A DNA stretch of 64,000 nt from Lysinibacillus_B sp031181585. Lineage in GTDB: Bacteria > Bacillota > Bacilli > Bacillales_A > Planococcaceae. The DNA lies in NCBI RefSeq assembly GCF_047301505.1, contig NZ_CP154840.1:1302001-1366000 (forward strand). The letters are read 5' to 3'. This document shows positions 22,286 to 30,067 of this stretch, one piece after another. The position numbers and the translations under genes were made by a program. The notes under the pieces were generated by a model that was not told where the DNA came from, searched no databases, and saw only the letters and a program-made list of their open reading frames with translations. Numbering within the stretch: position 1 is the stretch's first letter; each line of letters opens with the position of its first letter.

Positions 22286-23980
22286 ATGAAGGTATTGGAT
22301 GTCGATCATCTCCAAGATGGATTGACCCGTAACATCAACCGAATGAACCGGCTGGAAAAGGAAATGACCGCCATCCAGAAGGCAGTAGAGGAACTGACGA
22401 ACATGGAGGAGGCGCTGAAAGGGGAGGGCGGCCAGGCAATCCGCGACTTCTACACGTCCTGCCATCTTCCTTTTCTTCAGTATTTCCTATCGTTTAAAGA
22501 GGAGTTCAATACAATCCTCCAGCAGGCCCAGCAGGCACTCTCGTCATTAGAGCCGATGGATGATGGGCATATCGTAGAAGAATTTCTCGAAACAACGGTG
22601 GAGGAAGGACTCACAGCGAGCGCTGATATCACGACAGCGCTGACAGACGAAGCCAATGCCATTATGGACGAGGTAGCCGATATTGTCGGCCTGCCGAAGC
22701 TCGATGATACGCTTGTCCATGAAAGTATCGCGGATGCCAAAACAAAGCGGGATGATACGGTAGAGGCGCTACATACATTTGATAGCACGCAGACGGCACA
22801 GCTGCTCCCCATCGAAACAAGTATTCAGTCGATGAAGGAATGGGTGAAAAACATCGAAGGGCTGTTCCAGGCGGGGTTGACAGATGTCAATTTCCCAGCT
22901 GATACCTGGTCTGCGATGGCTTCCCGCTCCAGCCTGGGCATGGCGATAGCTGCCCAGCAGGCACCAGTCGGCAGTGTGGCCTATGCGCTGCATGAACAGA
23001 ATCAGCTTATTCTGATGCTGCAGGCTTCCTTATCCAATATGGCGCCAATCCGATTCGGCTTTGGCGGATTTGCGCAAAAGTCCTACCCAACGTATGGCCC
23101 TGTGATGCTCGGCTTAGGGAACCTATCACCAGGCAATCAAACAAGCGAAACGGTGCAGCAGGTAAGCAAAAGCAGCGATCCAGATCTGGAGGAAATCTAT
23201 GCTGCACTGGCCAAGCAGGCAGAAGGCATGGATGTTAGCAGCCCGTCCTCACCTGGTACCTATTCGGCGAAGGAAGAGATCACCTATGAAGGCATGCGGA
23301 AGGTGCTTGGGGGAAATGGCTCAGGTACACCGGACGGACTGGCGCCATATGCTGTGGCCACGTATGATTTCTTTGCAGAGGACATGAAAACTATCCTTGA
23401 CCCGAATGCATCAAATAGTGAATATTTTCAGGCGTTGAGTTCTTTCCTCTTTAAACCTGTGAAGCTATTGGATAAGGCTGGGGACGTTGCAGGTGCTGCG
23501 AAGAATGCAGGTAAGGCTGTTGATGATGTGAAGAGCACAGGGAAGACCGTTGATAAGGGTACGGGTAATAATAAGCCAGTCAGCGGAGCTAAAGTAGATT
23601 TTGGAGCAGAGAATCCAGTATCTGGACAAGACTGGAATAATTATTTTAAAGATAAATATGGGAATGGAAATGTTCAATGGAAACCTACGTCATTTGACGA
23701 CATTATTACGAACCCTGAAAAGTTGTATGGAAGTACTAAAAGTGAAGTTAAGTCAACTTTAGGACCAAATTGGGTAGAAGGTGTTTACGGTAGAAATGGT
23801 TCTGGTTGGAAGTTCACTAATCCAGATGGAAGTGTGTTCTATCATGGTGGTGGAGGCGTCCATAAAGGTTCATACTATGGATTTTCAAATGGACAAACAA
23901 AAAAAGTGAAGATATATAAAATAGAGGATGGTTATGTTCCTACCATTGACGATAAAGGTAAGGCAATACAAATTGATTAA
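22286..23980 (+). CDS. LXG-domain polymorphic toxin (type VII secretion substrate), complete
   Basis: 564 residues. The N-terminal LXG domain (about 1-200) begins MKVLDVDHLQDGLTRNINR and is mostly helical coiled-coil, the targeting module for type VII (Esx) export. A Gly/Pro-rich middle (IRFGFGGFAQKSYPTYGPVML) leads to a conserved pre-toxin block (ITYEGMRKVLGGNGSGTPDG, then LLDKAGDVAGAAKNAGKAV) and the linker DKGTGN at about residue 425. The ~135-residue tip after it (DWNNYFKDKYGNGNVQWK...GSVFYHGGGGVHKGSYYGF) is a toxin domain I cannot name; no secretion-independent activity can be inferred. ATG 22,286 follows GGAGTGGG. It is the only array member with the LXG part intact; its immunity gene follows 16 bases later. 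Confidence 0.9.
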   Translation: MKVLDVDHLQDGLTRNINRMNRLEKEMTAIQKAVEELTNMEEALKGEGGQAIRDFYTSCHLPFLQYFLSFKEEFNTILQQAQQALSSLEPMDDGHIVEEFLETTVEEGLTASADITTALTDEANAIMDEVADIVGLPKLDDTLVHESIADAKTKRDDTVEALHTFDSTQTAQLLPIETSIQSMKEWVKNIEGLFQAGLTDVNFPADTWSAMASRSSLGMAIAAQQAPVGSVAYALHEQNQLILMLQASLSNMAPIRFGFGGFAQKSYPTYGPVMLGLGNLSPGNQTSETVQQVSKSSDPDLEEIYAALAKQAEGMDVSSPSSPGTYSAKEEITYEGMRKVLGGNGSGTPDGLAPYAVATYDFFAEDMKTILDPNASNSEYFQALSSFLFKPVKLLDKAGDVAGAAKNAGKAVDDVKSTGKTVDKGTGNNKPVSGAKVDFGAENPVSGQDWNNYFKDKYGNGNVQWKPTSFDDIITNPEKLYGSTKSEVKSTLGPNWVEGVYGRNGSGWKFTNPDGSVFYHGGGGVHKGSYYGFSNGQTKKVKIYKIEDGYVPTIDDKGKAIQID

Positions 23981-23996
23981 AGAAGGGGAGTAAATT

Positions 23997-24371
23997 GTGA
24001 TAACAATTGGAGAATCATTTGAACTACTTTTAGAGACCTTAAAACATTCGAATTCTAATGTTTTAACATTGTCAGATGAGTTAATTGAGTATTATCTTCT
24101 TGAAGAGTTTGCAATAGAGGCACCAGCTTACTTAAGTAAATTTACTCTTGATAGACTAAGTAATGAAGGAATTATAGATGAGGAAATTTTAGGGAAATGT
24201 CGGGAATTACAAAGTGTATACTTTTTGGTAGATCAAATAAAAGTATGGGACAGTCCTTCTATAAAAAAAAGTTCAGAGTGGAACGAGATTTTCTCTCTCT
24301 CTGATCAAATTTGTGAGTTGATTCATAAAAAATGGACAGATGAAGAAATAGAATATCTAAAAACATTATAA
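23997..24371 (+). CDS. Immunity protein for the complete LXG toxin
   Basis: 124 residues, acidic and all-helical by pattern (FELLLETLKHSNSNVLTLSDELIEYYLLEEFAIEAPAYL...). It starts at GTG 23,997 behind AGAAGGGGAG, 16 bases after the toxin stop. No signal peptide, so it should act in the cytosol by binding the cognate tip. Role is inferred from position, acidity and the terminator that follows; the family is not recognised. Confidence 0.7.
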   Translation: MITIGESFELLLETLKHSNSNVLTLSDELIEYYLLEEFAIEAPAYLSKFTLDRLSNEGIIDEEILGKCRELQSVYFLVDQIKVWDSPSIKKSSEWNEIFSLSDQICELIHKKWTDEEIEYLKTL

Positions 24372-24483
24372 CATAAAGAAGTTCACTACTACTTGATTGC
24401 AACAAAGCGATAGTGTCTTAACTAGTAAGAAAATAGGCAAACAAGATTTTGAAGGAGTGAAAATTAGAGAAGTATTTTTAATA

Positions 24484-24518
24484 CCTTGATTGGCTAACCA
24501 TCTTTCAAGGTTTTTTTT
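24484..24518 (+). terminator. Array terminator 1 (CCTTGA...TCAAGG family)
   Basis: CCTTGATTGG...TTTCAAGG hairpin with eight T residues, 110 bases after the immunity stop. Confidence 0.85.
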
Positions 24519-24867
24519 GTGGTTAAAACAATAAGAATATAGAATTACGGCTCATAACAGGAGAGTAAAAGAGAAATTAGAATTTGTTGATAAAATAAAG
24601 TCAAGCCATGTCCAGAATCAAATATCATGAAGGCAGTGCCATCAATGAGTATTACTAAACAATAAAAAGCGTGAGAAGTATGCGAGATGACTTTTTACAT
24701 GGCAAGGGTAGTAAGAGTAGGAAATAATAAAAAACAAATGATACTGCCAATGCTCGTGGCGATAAACAATAAGAAAGACAAAAAAGGTACTCTTGCTCTA
24801 CGCTAACCATATAGAGGGAACGGGGTTTGAACAAAAGGTTGTATACAATTTTATTAATAATGACGAT
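24519..24867 (+). repeat. Degenerate post-terminator intergenic repeat
   Basis: Shares with other places in the array the blocks CATGAAGGCAGTGCCATCA, GAGATGAC(A/T)TTTTACATG and CTCGTGGCGATAAA. Copies or partial copies are near 29,805-29,960, 33,210-33,345, 40,505-40,640, 40,715-40,850, 46,895-46,990 and 50,020-50,110. A 39-codon frame runs from the second block here (MTFYMARVVRVGNNKK...), but the frame is not kept in the other copies. Confidence 0.6.
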
Positions 24868-24905
24868 AAAAAAAGTCGCTTCTTCCAACACTGGAGGCGA
24901 CTTTT

Positions 24906-25127
24906 TTAATCTTTTATGTCTATCAGGTCAATAATTTCTCGAATATCTTCTATCTCTAATGTTTCTGCAATTTTTTCGATATGATGGAAATTAATATTTT
25001 GCCTTTTTTGATTGGCTAGCTCACTTAAAGCGGCATGACGTATATCTGTTAATCGAGACAATTCTCGAAGGGAGATCCCTTTTTGTTTAGTTAATTCATG
25101 GATGTTCACTTTAATCTTTTTCGCCAT
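24906..25127 (-). CDS. XRE/Cro-type helix-turn-helix regulator
   Basis: 73 residues; KVNIHELTKQKGISLRELSRLTDIRHAALSELAN is a complete HTH_3-like domain with the recognition helix around IRHAALSEL. It is almost only a DNA-binding domain. It faces away from the PD-(D/E)XK-like gene 120 bases to the right, so it may autoregulate and control that gene. A hairpin with A/T flanks (AAGTCGC...GCGACTT) at 24,868-24,906 terminates it. Confidence 0.75.
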   Translation of the reverse strand: MAKKIKVNIHELTKQKGISLRELSRLTDIRHAALSELANQKRQNINFHHIEKIAETLEIEDIREIIDLIDIKD

Positions 25128-25248
25128 AGCTATCCCTACAATCGAATGATATTGACTACAAAGAAAAAGTTAGCATATAATGAAAGAATTAGTGGTACGT
25201 ATAAGCGTATCATTTGGATATGGATATATTTTGTAGGGGGAGAGCAAG

Positions 25249-25701
25249 TTGAAAAAACGTAAGATTAGTGAATTGAACAAATTACAGGTAGGACGTTTTG
25301 GTGAATATGCAACGAAGATGGAGTTTACACTGTATGGTTGTGATGTATATACATCTGAGGTAGATGACAAGGCAATTGATTTTATTATAAGAAAAGATGG
25401 GCAATACTATGATATTCAAGTGAAAACATGTAGAAAATTAAGCTATGTTTTTTTACAGAAGCATGTATTTACATTGAGAAATAATGTATTTTTAGCGTTG
25501 GTGTTTCTTCATGAAGATAAAGCACCTGATTTTTACTTAATACCATCTACTGTATGGGAACATCCAGATGAAGTTTTTGTGAGTCGTGATTATGACCAAG
25601 AAGGACAAAAAAGCAAAGCGGAGTGGGGAATTAATTTATCAAAGAAAAACCTGCCAAGACTTGAAGCGTACCGTTTTGAAAATAGTGATTTTTTTAAGTA
25701 A
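25249..25701 (+). CDS. PD-(D/E)XK nuclease-like protein
   Basis: 150 residues. The core VGRFGEYATKMEFTLYGCDVYTSEVDDKAIDFIIRK followed by YYDIQVKT has the layout of a PD-(D/E)XK nuclease fold: Glu in GEYA, Asp in AIDF, Gln-x-Lys in IQVK. The same arrangement occurs in the group I-intron-endonuclease-like and DUF4365-like families. TTG 25,249 is preceded by GTAGGGGGAG. It lies to the left of mobile unit 1, next to the XRE gene, and is probably cargo. Biological role (defence, mobility or housekeeping of the element) is not shown by sequence. Confidence 0.6.
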   Translation: MKKRKISELNKLQVGRFGEYATKMEFTLYGCDVYTSEVDDKAIDFIIRKDGQYYDIQVKTCRKLSYVFLQKHVFTLRNNVFLALVFLHEDKAPDFYLIPSTVWEHPDEVFVSRDYDQEGQKSKAEWGINLSKKNLPRLEAYRFENSDFFK

Positions 25702-25745
25702 GCTGTCAGATAGAATTGTATAACCATTGCCTGCTAGGCGAATCA

Positions 25746-25789
25746 AAAACACTTAATTTCTTAACTCATAGAAAATTAAGTGTTTTTTT
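25746..25789 (+). terminator. Rho-independent terminator
   Basis: AAACACTTAATTT / AAAATTAAGTGTTT arms with TTTTTTT, 45 bases after the nuclease-like gene. Confidence 0.85.
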
Positions 25790-25884
25790 GTTTGGAAGTT
25801 GAGTGGTTACTTAAAAATTTTCAACTTTTTATTATATATATTATTGTACGAACCAAATTTAAAACAGAAAAGAGTGAGGCTTAC

Positions 25885-26121
25885 ATGGTAGAACGTAAGA
25901 AAGATGGAGAAAAATTGAGTAAAGAGATGCAGAGGTATAGAAATAAATTAATAGCCAAATATTTTCCAAGAATAATCCTAGAAAATGGGGAAGGCGTATT
26001 GTTTCAGCAATTCCTTTGGCCAGAAGCACGAAAAGCTAGACTAGCGGCAATTGATAGATTGGTACAGGAGAAATTAAAGGAAAAGGAAGAAAAAAGAAAA
26101 ACAAAAAATGAAATGAAATAG
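25885..26121 (+). CDS. Small charged protein of unknown function, element cargo
   Basis: 78 residues, strongly basic and Lys/Glu-rich, ending in a charged helix (RLVQEKLKEKEEKRKTKNEMK). ATG 25,885 follows AGTGAGGC. It precedes a convergent XRE gene of mobile unit 1. No family recognised. Confidence 0.5.
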   Translation: MVERKKDGEKLSKEMQRYRNKLIAKYFPRIILENGEGVLFQQFLWPEARKARLAAIDRLVQEKLKEKEEKRKTKNEMK

Positions 26122-26130
26122 ATAGAAAAA

Positions 26131-26180
26131 GCCTTCTGCAAGCCTGCTATGAAGTGGGTTTCAATAGGTTTGCAGAGGGC
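26131..26180. repeat. Inverted repeat between convergent genes
   Basis: GCCTTCTGCAAGCCT and AGGTTTGCAGAGGGC form imperfect 15-base arms over a 20-base loop. It lacks a T run; it could be a weak two-way terminator or an element-end structure. Confidence 0.5.
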
Positions 26181-26206
26181 ATAACAGTGAGATAAGGCTT
26201 CATTAC

Positions 26207-26425
26207 TTAGTCTATAGGCTCTAATATAAGTAGGTCTTGAATAGACACTTGCAATGTATCACATAAGATAGAAAGTATGCGCATATGTAGACATTTTACA
26301 GGGCGGGTACAGAGGTCATTAATTGTATTTGGACGTAAAGAAGCCTGTCGAGCAAGTTGCCGACGGGTCATTTGCTTTTCAATTAAAATTTCGTCTAGAC
26401 GTAAACGAATAACGGAAGCCATCAT
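26207..26425 (-). CDS. XRE/Cro-type regulator of mobile unit 1
   Basis: 72 residues: VIRLRLDEILIEKQMTRRQLARQASLRPNTINDLC is a compact HTH domain of the YozG/HTH_26-like type. It is divergent from the recombinase gene, with inverted repeats between them, so it probably controls that gene. The homologue in unit 3 (41,921-42,136) keeps the same place and orientation; unit 2 has lost it. Confidence 0.8.
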   Translation of the reverse strand: MMASVIRLRLDEILIEKQMTRRQLARQASLRPNTINDLCTRPVKCLHMRILSILCDTLQVSIQDLLILEPID

Positions 26426-26464
26426 CCAACACCCCTTTCATAAATTGTAGTGGCTTGGTATAGT

Positions 26465-26532
26465 GTACGACCATACTAGAGAAAAAACGACTGTAAAATA
26501 AAGGGTTGTGCAAAATTAGGAGAAGGTCGTAC
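26465..26532. promoter_or_regulatory. Spaced inverted repeat GTACGACC / GGTCGTAC in the divergent promoter region
   Basis: GTACGACC at 26,465 and GGTCGTAC at 26,525 lie 60 bases apart start to start; unit 3 has the same octamers with the identical 60-base offset (42,183 and 42,243). This may be the operator of the XRE protein or a crossover-site component. Confidence 0.55.
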
Positions 26533-26586
26533 AGTATGTTGTAACGGATAGACGTTACACATCAGTTATCCGCAAAAACAAGTAAG

Positions 26587-26614
26587 CGTTACAGGAACTT
26601 TAATTGCTGTAACG
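26587..26614 (+). promoter_or_regulatory. CGTTAC-N16-GTAACG inverted repeat before the recombinase start
   Basis: The repeat ends at the GGGAGG ribosome binding site. All three units keep both hexamers and the 16-base spacing although the inner 16 bases differ in unit 2. A further GTAACG/CGTTAC pair is at about 26,541-26,558. Likely an operator or a translation-controlling hairpin. Confidence 0.6.
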
Positions 26615-26627
26615 GGAGGGGGATAGA

Positions 26628-27410
26628 ATGAGGAAAAATGTAGTTGGTTATGTACGTGTTTCAACGGAAGGGCAAGTACGTGATGGATACAGCCTCATGT
26701 ATCAAGTGGAAGAAATTAAGCGATATTGTGAGGACAATCACTTGAATTTGCTTCATATCTATGAAGATAAAGGTATCAGCGGAGCCACAGTGGATGAAAA
26801 TGGGCTGACGATAGAGCGAGAAGGGTTACAAAAGCTATTAGCAGATATGGAATCCGCCCAAGTGAGCCAAGTCATTGTACTGAATACATCCCGTTTATGG
26901 CGCTCTGATATGGCGAAAGTATTGATACAGCGTGAGTTGAAAAAATATAACGTCGATGTGAAAGCAATTGAGCAACTTAACTACAGTATTTACACATATG
27001 AACCCAATGACTTTTTAGTGAACGGTATGTTAGAACTGTTAGACCAGTACCAAAGGCTTGAAATTGCCTTGAAGTTGAGCCGCGGTAGAAAGAAAAAGGC
27101 AGAGCAAGGTGGCTACGCAGGTGGCGGTGTCATATTTGGGTATACAGTGAAGAAAGGGCAAAAAGTAGTCCGTATTGATGGAGAGAAAGCGGTCATTGTA
27201 CGGCGGCTTTTTGCATTCAAGCACCTTTATCCGCATTGGTCGTTATCTCAATTAGCAGAACAGTTGAATGCGGAAGGACACCGAACAAAGAAAGGGAAAC
27301 GATTTACGAAAGTGCAAGTGAAGCGCATTTTAGACAGGGAAAGTTTTTATAAAGGCCTGTATACATATGGACAAATACAAGTAAATGGGCAACATCCTGC
27401 AATTATTTGA
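26628..27410 (+). CDS. Serine recombinase, short form without zinc-ribbon/coiled-coil C-terminus
   Basis: 260 residues. The catalytic domain (1-150) has VVGYVRVSTEGQ with nucleophile Ser and the preceding Arg, and LNTSRLWRSD with both catalytic Arg residues. It is followed by a recombinase (DNA-binding) domain, GGVIFGYTV...RFTKVQVKRILDRESFYKGLYTYG. Large serine recombinases usually continue another 200 residues after the G-x-H-P-A-I-I point; this one stops there, as do its two paralogues, so the short form is inherited by the whole family. All active-site residues visible to me are intact. It may resolve or mobilise the element together with the IS110 transposase downstream. Confidence 0.85.
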   Translation: MRKNVVGYVRVSTEGQVRDGYSLMYQVEEIKRYCEDNHLNLLHIYEDKGISGATVDENGLTIEREGLQKLLADMESAQVSQVIVLNTSRLWRSDMAKVLIQRELKKYNVDVKAIEQLNYSIYTYEPNDFLVNGMLELLDQYQRLEIALKLSRGRKKKAEQGGYAGGGVIFGYTVKKGQKVVRIDGEKAVIVRRLFAFKHLYPHWSLSQLAEQLNAEGHRTKKGKRFTKVQVKRILDRESFYKGLYTYGQIQVNGQHPAII

Positions 27411-27460
27411 GGGGTTACTTAAAAAAGAGGTGCATTTTCTTATATATATTTGTGTAAAGA

Positions 27461-27533
27461 TGAAAATGGATAGGCTTTCGTACCAATGCGCACGAATAGG
27501 TGAACGCTCGAACTAAGGTTGCCGGCATTTTCA
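27461..27533 (+). ncRNA. Candidate IS110 bridge-like structured RNA, copy 1
   Basis: 73 bases between recombinase and transposase. TGAAAATG and CATTTTCA close an outer helix; inside, GCGCAC and GTG-A-ACGC form a second hairpin. The first 33 bases and the block GCTCGAACTAAGGTTG are the same in all three units while neighbouring DNA diverges. IS110-family elements encode a bridge RNA just upstream of the transposase, which is this position. It contains CGTACC, complementary to GGTACG in the linker next to the element's right end. The RNA nature and guide function are inference. Confidence 0.5.
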
Positions 27534-27561
27534 TTTATTAAAATGACGAGGAGAATGTAGC

Positions 27562-28800
27562 GTGCATGAAAAACAGAAATATCTATATATTGGCGTAGAT
27601 TTACATAAACAGCACCATGTAGCGGTGGTGATGGATTGTTGGCAACAAAAGGTAGATGAAATCAAATTTGAAAATAAACCGGCTGCTTTTTCAACCTTTT
27701 TATTGGCTGTTTATCAACAAGTAGAGGATGACTTAACCCCGATTTTTGGTTTAGAAGATGTTGGCGGGTATGGGCGAGCATTAGCCAAATATTTAACAGA
27801 TCATGCGCAAATTGTGAAGGAAGTCAATCCCGCTCTTTCCTATGCGGAGCGAAAAAGCCATATGACCACACAAAAAAGCGATAGTTGGGATGCAGAATGT
27901 GTAGCAAGGATTTTGGTAAACAGGCTAGACCAGTTACCAGATGTGAAACCAGATGATTTATATTGGTCGATACAACAGTTAGTGACAAGAAGAAACGGTT
28001 TAGTAAAGGCACAAGGTGCTTCAAAGAACCAACTGCATGTTCAATTGAGCCACCATTATCCAAGCTATAAGAAGTTTTTCTCGGAAATAGACGGTAAAAC
28101 AGCCTTGGCATTTTGGGAACGTTACCCTTCACCTGCTTGTTTGGAAGGACTGACGTTACAACAGCTAACGACCTTTTTATTAGAGGCGAGCCGTAATACA
28201 TGCTCAGTGAAAAAAGCGAGCGACATTTTAAAAAGGGTGCAAGAGGATGGCAACACCATTAAGGGACATCAAGAAACACAACATTTTTTAATTAGGAGCA
28301 TTGTCCGAGATATTTCATTTAAAAAGCAGGAAATGCGCATGATAGAAAAAGAATTAAAAGGATTAATGAGCTTATTAGATATTCAATTAGAGACGATGCC
28401 AGGCATAGACCTTGTGACAGCGTCGGCTTTCATTGCAGAAATAGGTGATATACGCCGTTTCCCAAATGCCAACAAATTAGCCCGATTTGCAGGGATTGCG
28501 CCAGTTTTCTTCGGGTCTGGTGGAAAAGGAAGAGAGCAAAAAAGCAAGCAAGGAAATCGGGCATTACACACCTTATTTTATAATCTAGCCGTTCAGCAAG
28601 TACAAGTAGCAAAAGGAAGTAAGCGACCAAGGAATCCCGTATTCCATGCTTACTACCAACAAAAGCTAAAAGAAGGAAAAACAAAGGGACAAGCATTGGT
28701 ATGTATCATGAGAAGGCTTGTCAACATTATATACGGCATGATGAAGCACAAAACCGCCTATGAATTGCCGATAATAAAAGAAGAGAAAGAAGTAGTTTAA
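27562..28800 (+). CDS. IS110-family DEDD transposase, intact
   Basis: 412 residues. The N-terminal RuvC-like DEDD domain shows D in YIGVDLHKQ, E in FGLEDVGGYGRA, and D/D in TTQKSDSWDAECVA. The C-terminal Transposase_20 domain has TMPGIDLVTASAFIAEIGD and FAGIAPVFFGSGGKGREQKSKQGNRAL with the catalytic-type Ser in G-S-G-G-K. Length is typical. Start is GTG 27,562 (ribosome binding site GACGAGGAG). Members of the family use a bridge RNA to pair donor and target DNA. This copy has no stop codon, unlike copies 2 and 3, and may drive all three. Confidence 0.92.
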   Translation: MHEKQKYLYIGVDLHKQHHVAVVMDCWQQKVDEIKFENKPAAFSTFLLAVYQQVEDDLTPIFGLEDVGGYGRALAKYLTDHAQIVKEVNPALSYAERKSHMTTQKSDSWDAECVARILVNRLDQLPDVKPDDLYWSIQQLVTRRNGLVKAQGASKNQLHVQLSHHYPSYKKFFSEIDGKTALAFWERYPSPACLEGLTLQQLTTFLLEASRNTCSVKKASDILKRVQEDGNTIKGHQETQHFLIRSIVRDISFKKQEMRMIEKELKGLMSLLDIQLETMPGIDLVTASAFIAEIGDIRRFPNANKLARFAGIAPVFFGSGGKGREQKSKQGNRALHTLFYNLAVQQVQVAKGSKRPRNPVFHAYYQQKLKEGKTKGQALVCIMRRLVNIIYGMMKHKTAYELPIIKEEKEVV

Positions 28801-28853
28801 TAGGTAAAACAACGCTGATTTTTTTATTAGTAGATTTTAAGATTACAACATAG

Positions 28854-29201
28854 GGTACGGTTAATCTTAAACCTGGTACACTAAATAATGTAGAAGCAAG
28901 GAAGTGGTATTTAGAGCAGGAAGCCAATATCCCTAACTTAATAAACAAAAATGCTCCAATAGAGAAACAGGCTAGACAAGCTTTTGAATTGAGAAACCAA
29001 TATCGAACTCAGGCGAGGGAGCTAATGGCTGATAGAGATGCGGCTACATCATTATATAAGTCAGATCCTAATTTGACTTGGGAACAAATTGTTCAACGGC
29101 AAAAAGATAAAGGTCTAACTGGTGATGATATATACAAAGGGATTATTGAAAGTTCTCAAAAATCTAGGAAAAGTGTAAATGAATCATTGGGATTAGAGTG
29201 A
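28854..29201 (+). pseudogene. Orphan toxin tip after mobile unit 1 (no N-terminal part)
   Basis: In frame from the linker remnant: GTVNLKPGTLNNVEARKWYLEQ... to ...SRKSVNESLGLE, about 115 residues. An in-frame TAG supplied by the element end precedes it, and there is no start signal, so it should be silent. The tip type (LNNVEARKWYLEQE...QARELMADRDAA) is one I recall from several Gram-positive polymorphic toxins, activity unknown to me. Its immunity gene follows 13 bases later. Confidence 0.7.
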
Positions 29202-29214
29202 GAGGAGGTTTAGT

Positions 29215-29526
29215 GTGGTAAGAATTGTAAAACATATCTCTGAAGATGGAAAAGTTGATTTTGAGTTTGTCGGGTTTGAGTTATGGGAAGACTTCGATAC
29301 TTTAATAAATATTCTGAAAACCCAAATGCACGCAATAATTGTTGATAAAATTGAGGGAATATATTCAAGATACTGTACTTTTGAAATGGACAATATACCA
29401 TTTAAGTTGATGTACCATGAGGACATGGGTAATTGTCTATGCCCGGTTAAAGATAGCGGAGAGGATATTATTTTTTTGGAGAACCTAGCCCATAAAATGT
29501 TACCGTTCATAATTGAATCTTTGTAA
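29215..29526 (+). CDS. Immunity protein for the 28.9-kb orphan tip
   Basis: 103 residues beginning (GTG) VRIVKHISEDGKVDFEFVGFELWEDFDTLINILK; acidic, mixed alpha/beta, no signal. GAGAGGAGG precedes the start. Located between the tip and an array terminator, the standard place for an immunity gene here. Family not named with confidence. Confidence 0.7.
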   Translation: MVRIVKHISEDGKVDFEFVGFELWEDFDTLINILKTQMHAIIVDKIEGIYSRYCTFEMDNIPFKLMYHEDMGNCLCPVKDSGEDIIFLENLAHKMLPFIIESL

Positions 29527-29547
29527 AAGAACCTTGAGTAGTCATAA

Positions 29548-29581
29548 CCTTGATTGGCTATAATGCCTTTCAAGGTTTTTT
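29548..29581 (+). terminator. Array terminator 2
   Basis: CCTTGATTGGCT...GCCTTTCAAGG hairpin and TTTTTT, 21 bases after the immunity stop. Confidence 0.88.
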
Positions 29582-30067
29582 GAATTTACGACTTTATGGT
29601 TATATTTCTCTGAAATTAGAATCAAAAACTCATGATGGTAAGCGGACAAACGAGATTGGTTTCAGTGCCATTTAAATAAAATGTCCAAACTTACTACGCG
29701 ATTAATATTAGCACACGAGAATGACAAAAATCGTGGTAATAAAGGTGGGAATAAACTAGTCATAAGGCAAGTAAGGTCAACATGAACGATTTCTTTTAAT
29801 TCATAACTTATGAAGGTAGTACCATCATGGAGTATCATGTTTATACTTGGACTGGCTGAAAGGAAACGAGAAATAGGTGAGATGACATTTTACATGGTAG
29901 GGGTAGTAATAACATGGCATAGGCAATAAACTAACGAAATCGCATAAGATCGTGGCGATAAACAATGGATAACGTAAAAAGGTGTTCTTACTCTGCGTTG
30001 GATTTTAAATTTTAGGTTGTATCTTTACAAGAGATGGTCGTATAATGCTCGCTATTCGTTTAAAAAG
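29582..30067 (+). repeat. Two degenerate copies of the post-terminator repeat
   Basis: The second copy (from about 29,805) has a 40-codon frame, MKVVPSWSIMFILGLAERK... running through the GATGACATTTTACATG block. The first copy is strongly decayed. The right part (CGTGGCGATAAACAATGG...AAAAAGGTGTTCTTACTCTGCG) aligns with the left neighbourhood of unit 1. No real gene. Confidence 0.5.

Larger units (their letters stand above)
26207..28852 (+). mobile_element. Compound mobile unit 1: XRE regulator, serine recombinase, RNA candidate, IS110-family transposase
   Basis: Homologous to the units at 30,068 and 41,921 through recombinase, 73-nt RNA candidate, transposase and right end. The right end is ATTTTAAGATTACAACATA, immediately followed by GGGTAC of the toxin linker. 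The left end is not defined; homology with unit 3 includes the divergent XRE gene and stops just left of it. This is the only unit in which both recombinase and transposase are uninterrupted. Confidence 0.75.

Noticed and set aside
22286..23980. Prophage origin of the toxin region
   Set aside because: No capsid, portal, terminase, tail, holin or lysis gene is present; the recombinases belong to the compound transposon-like units.
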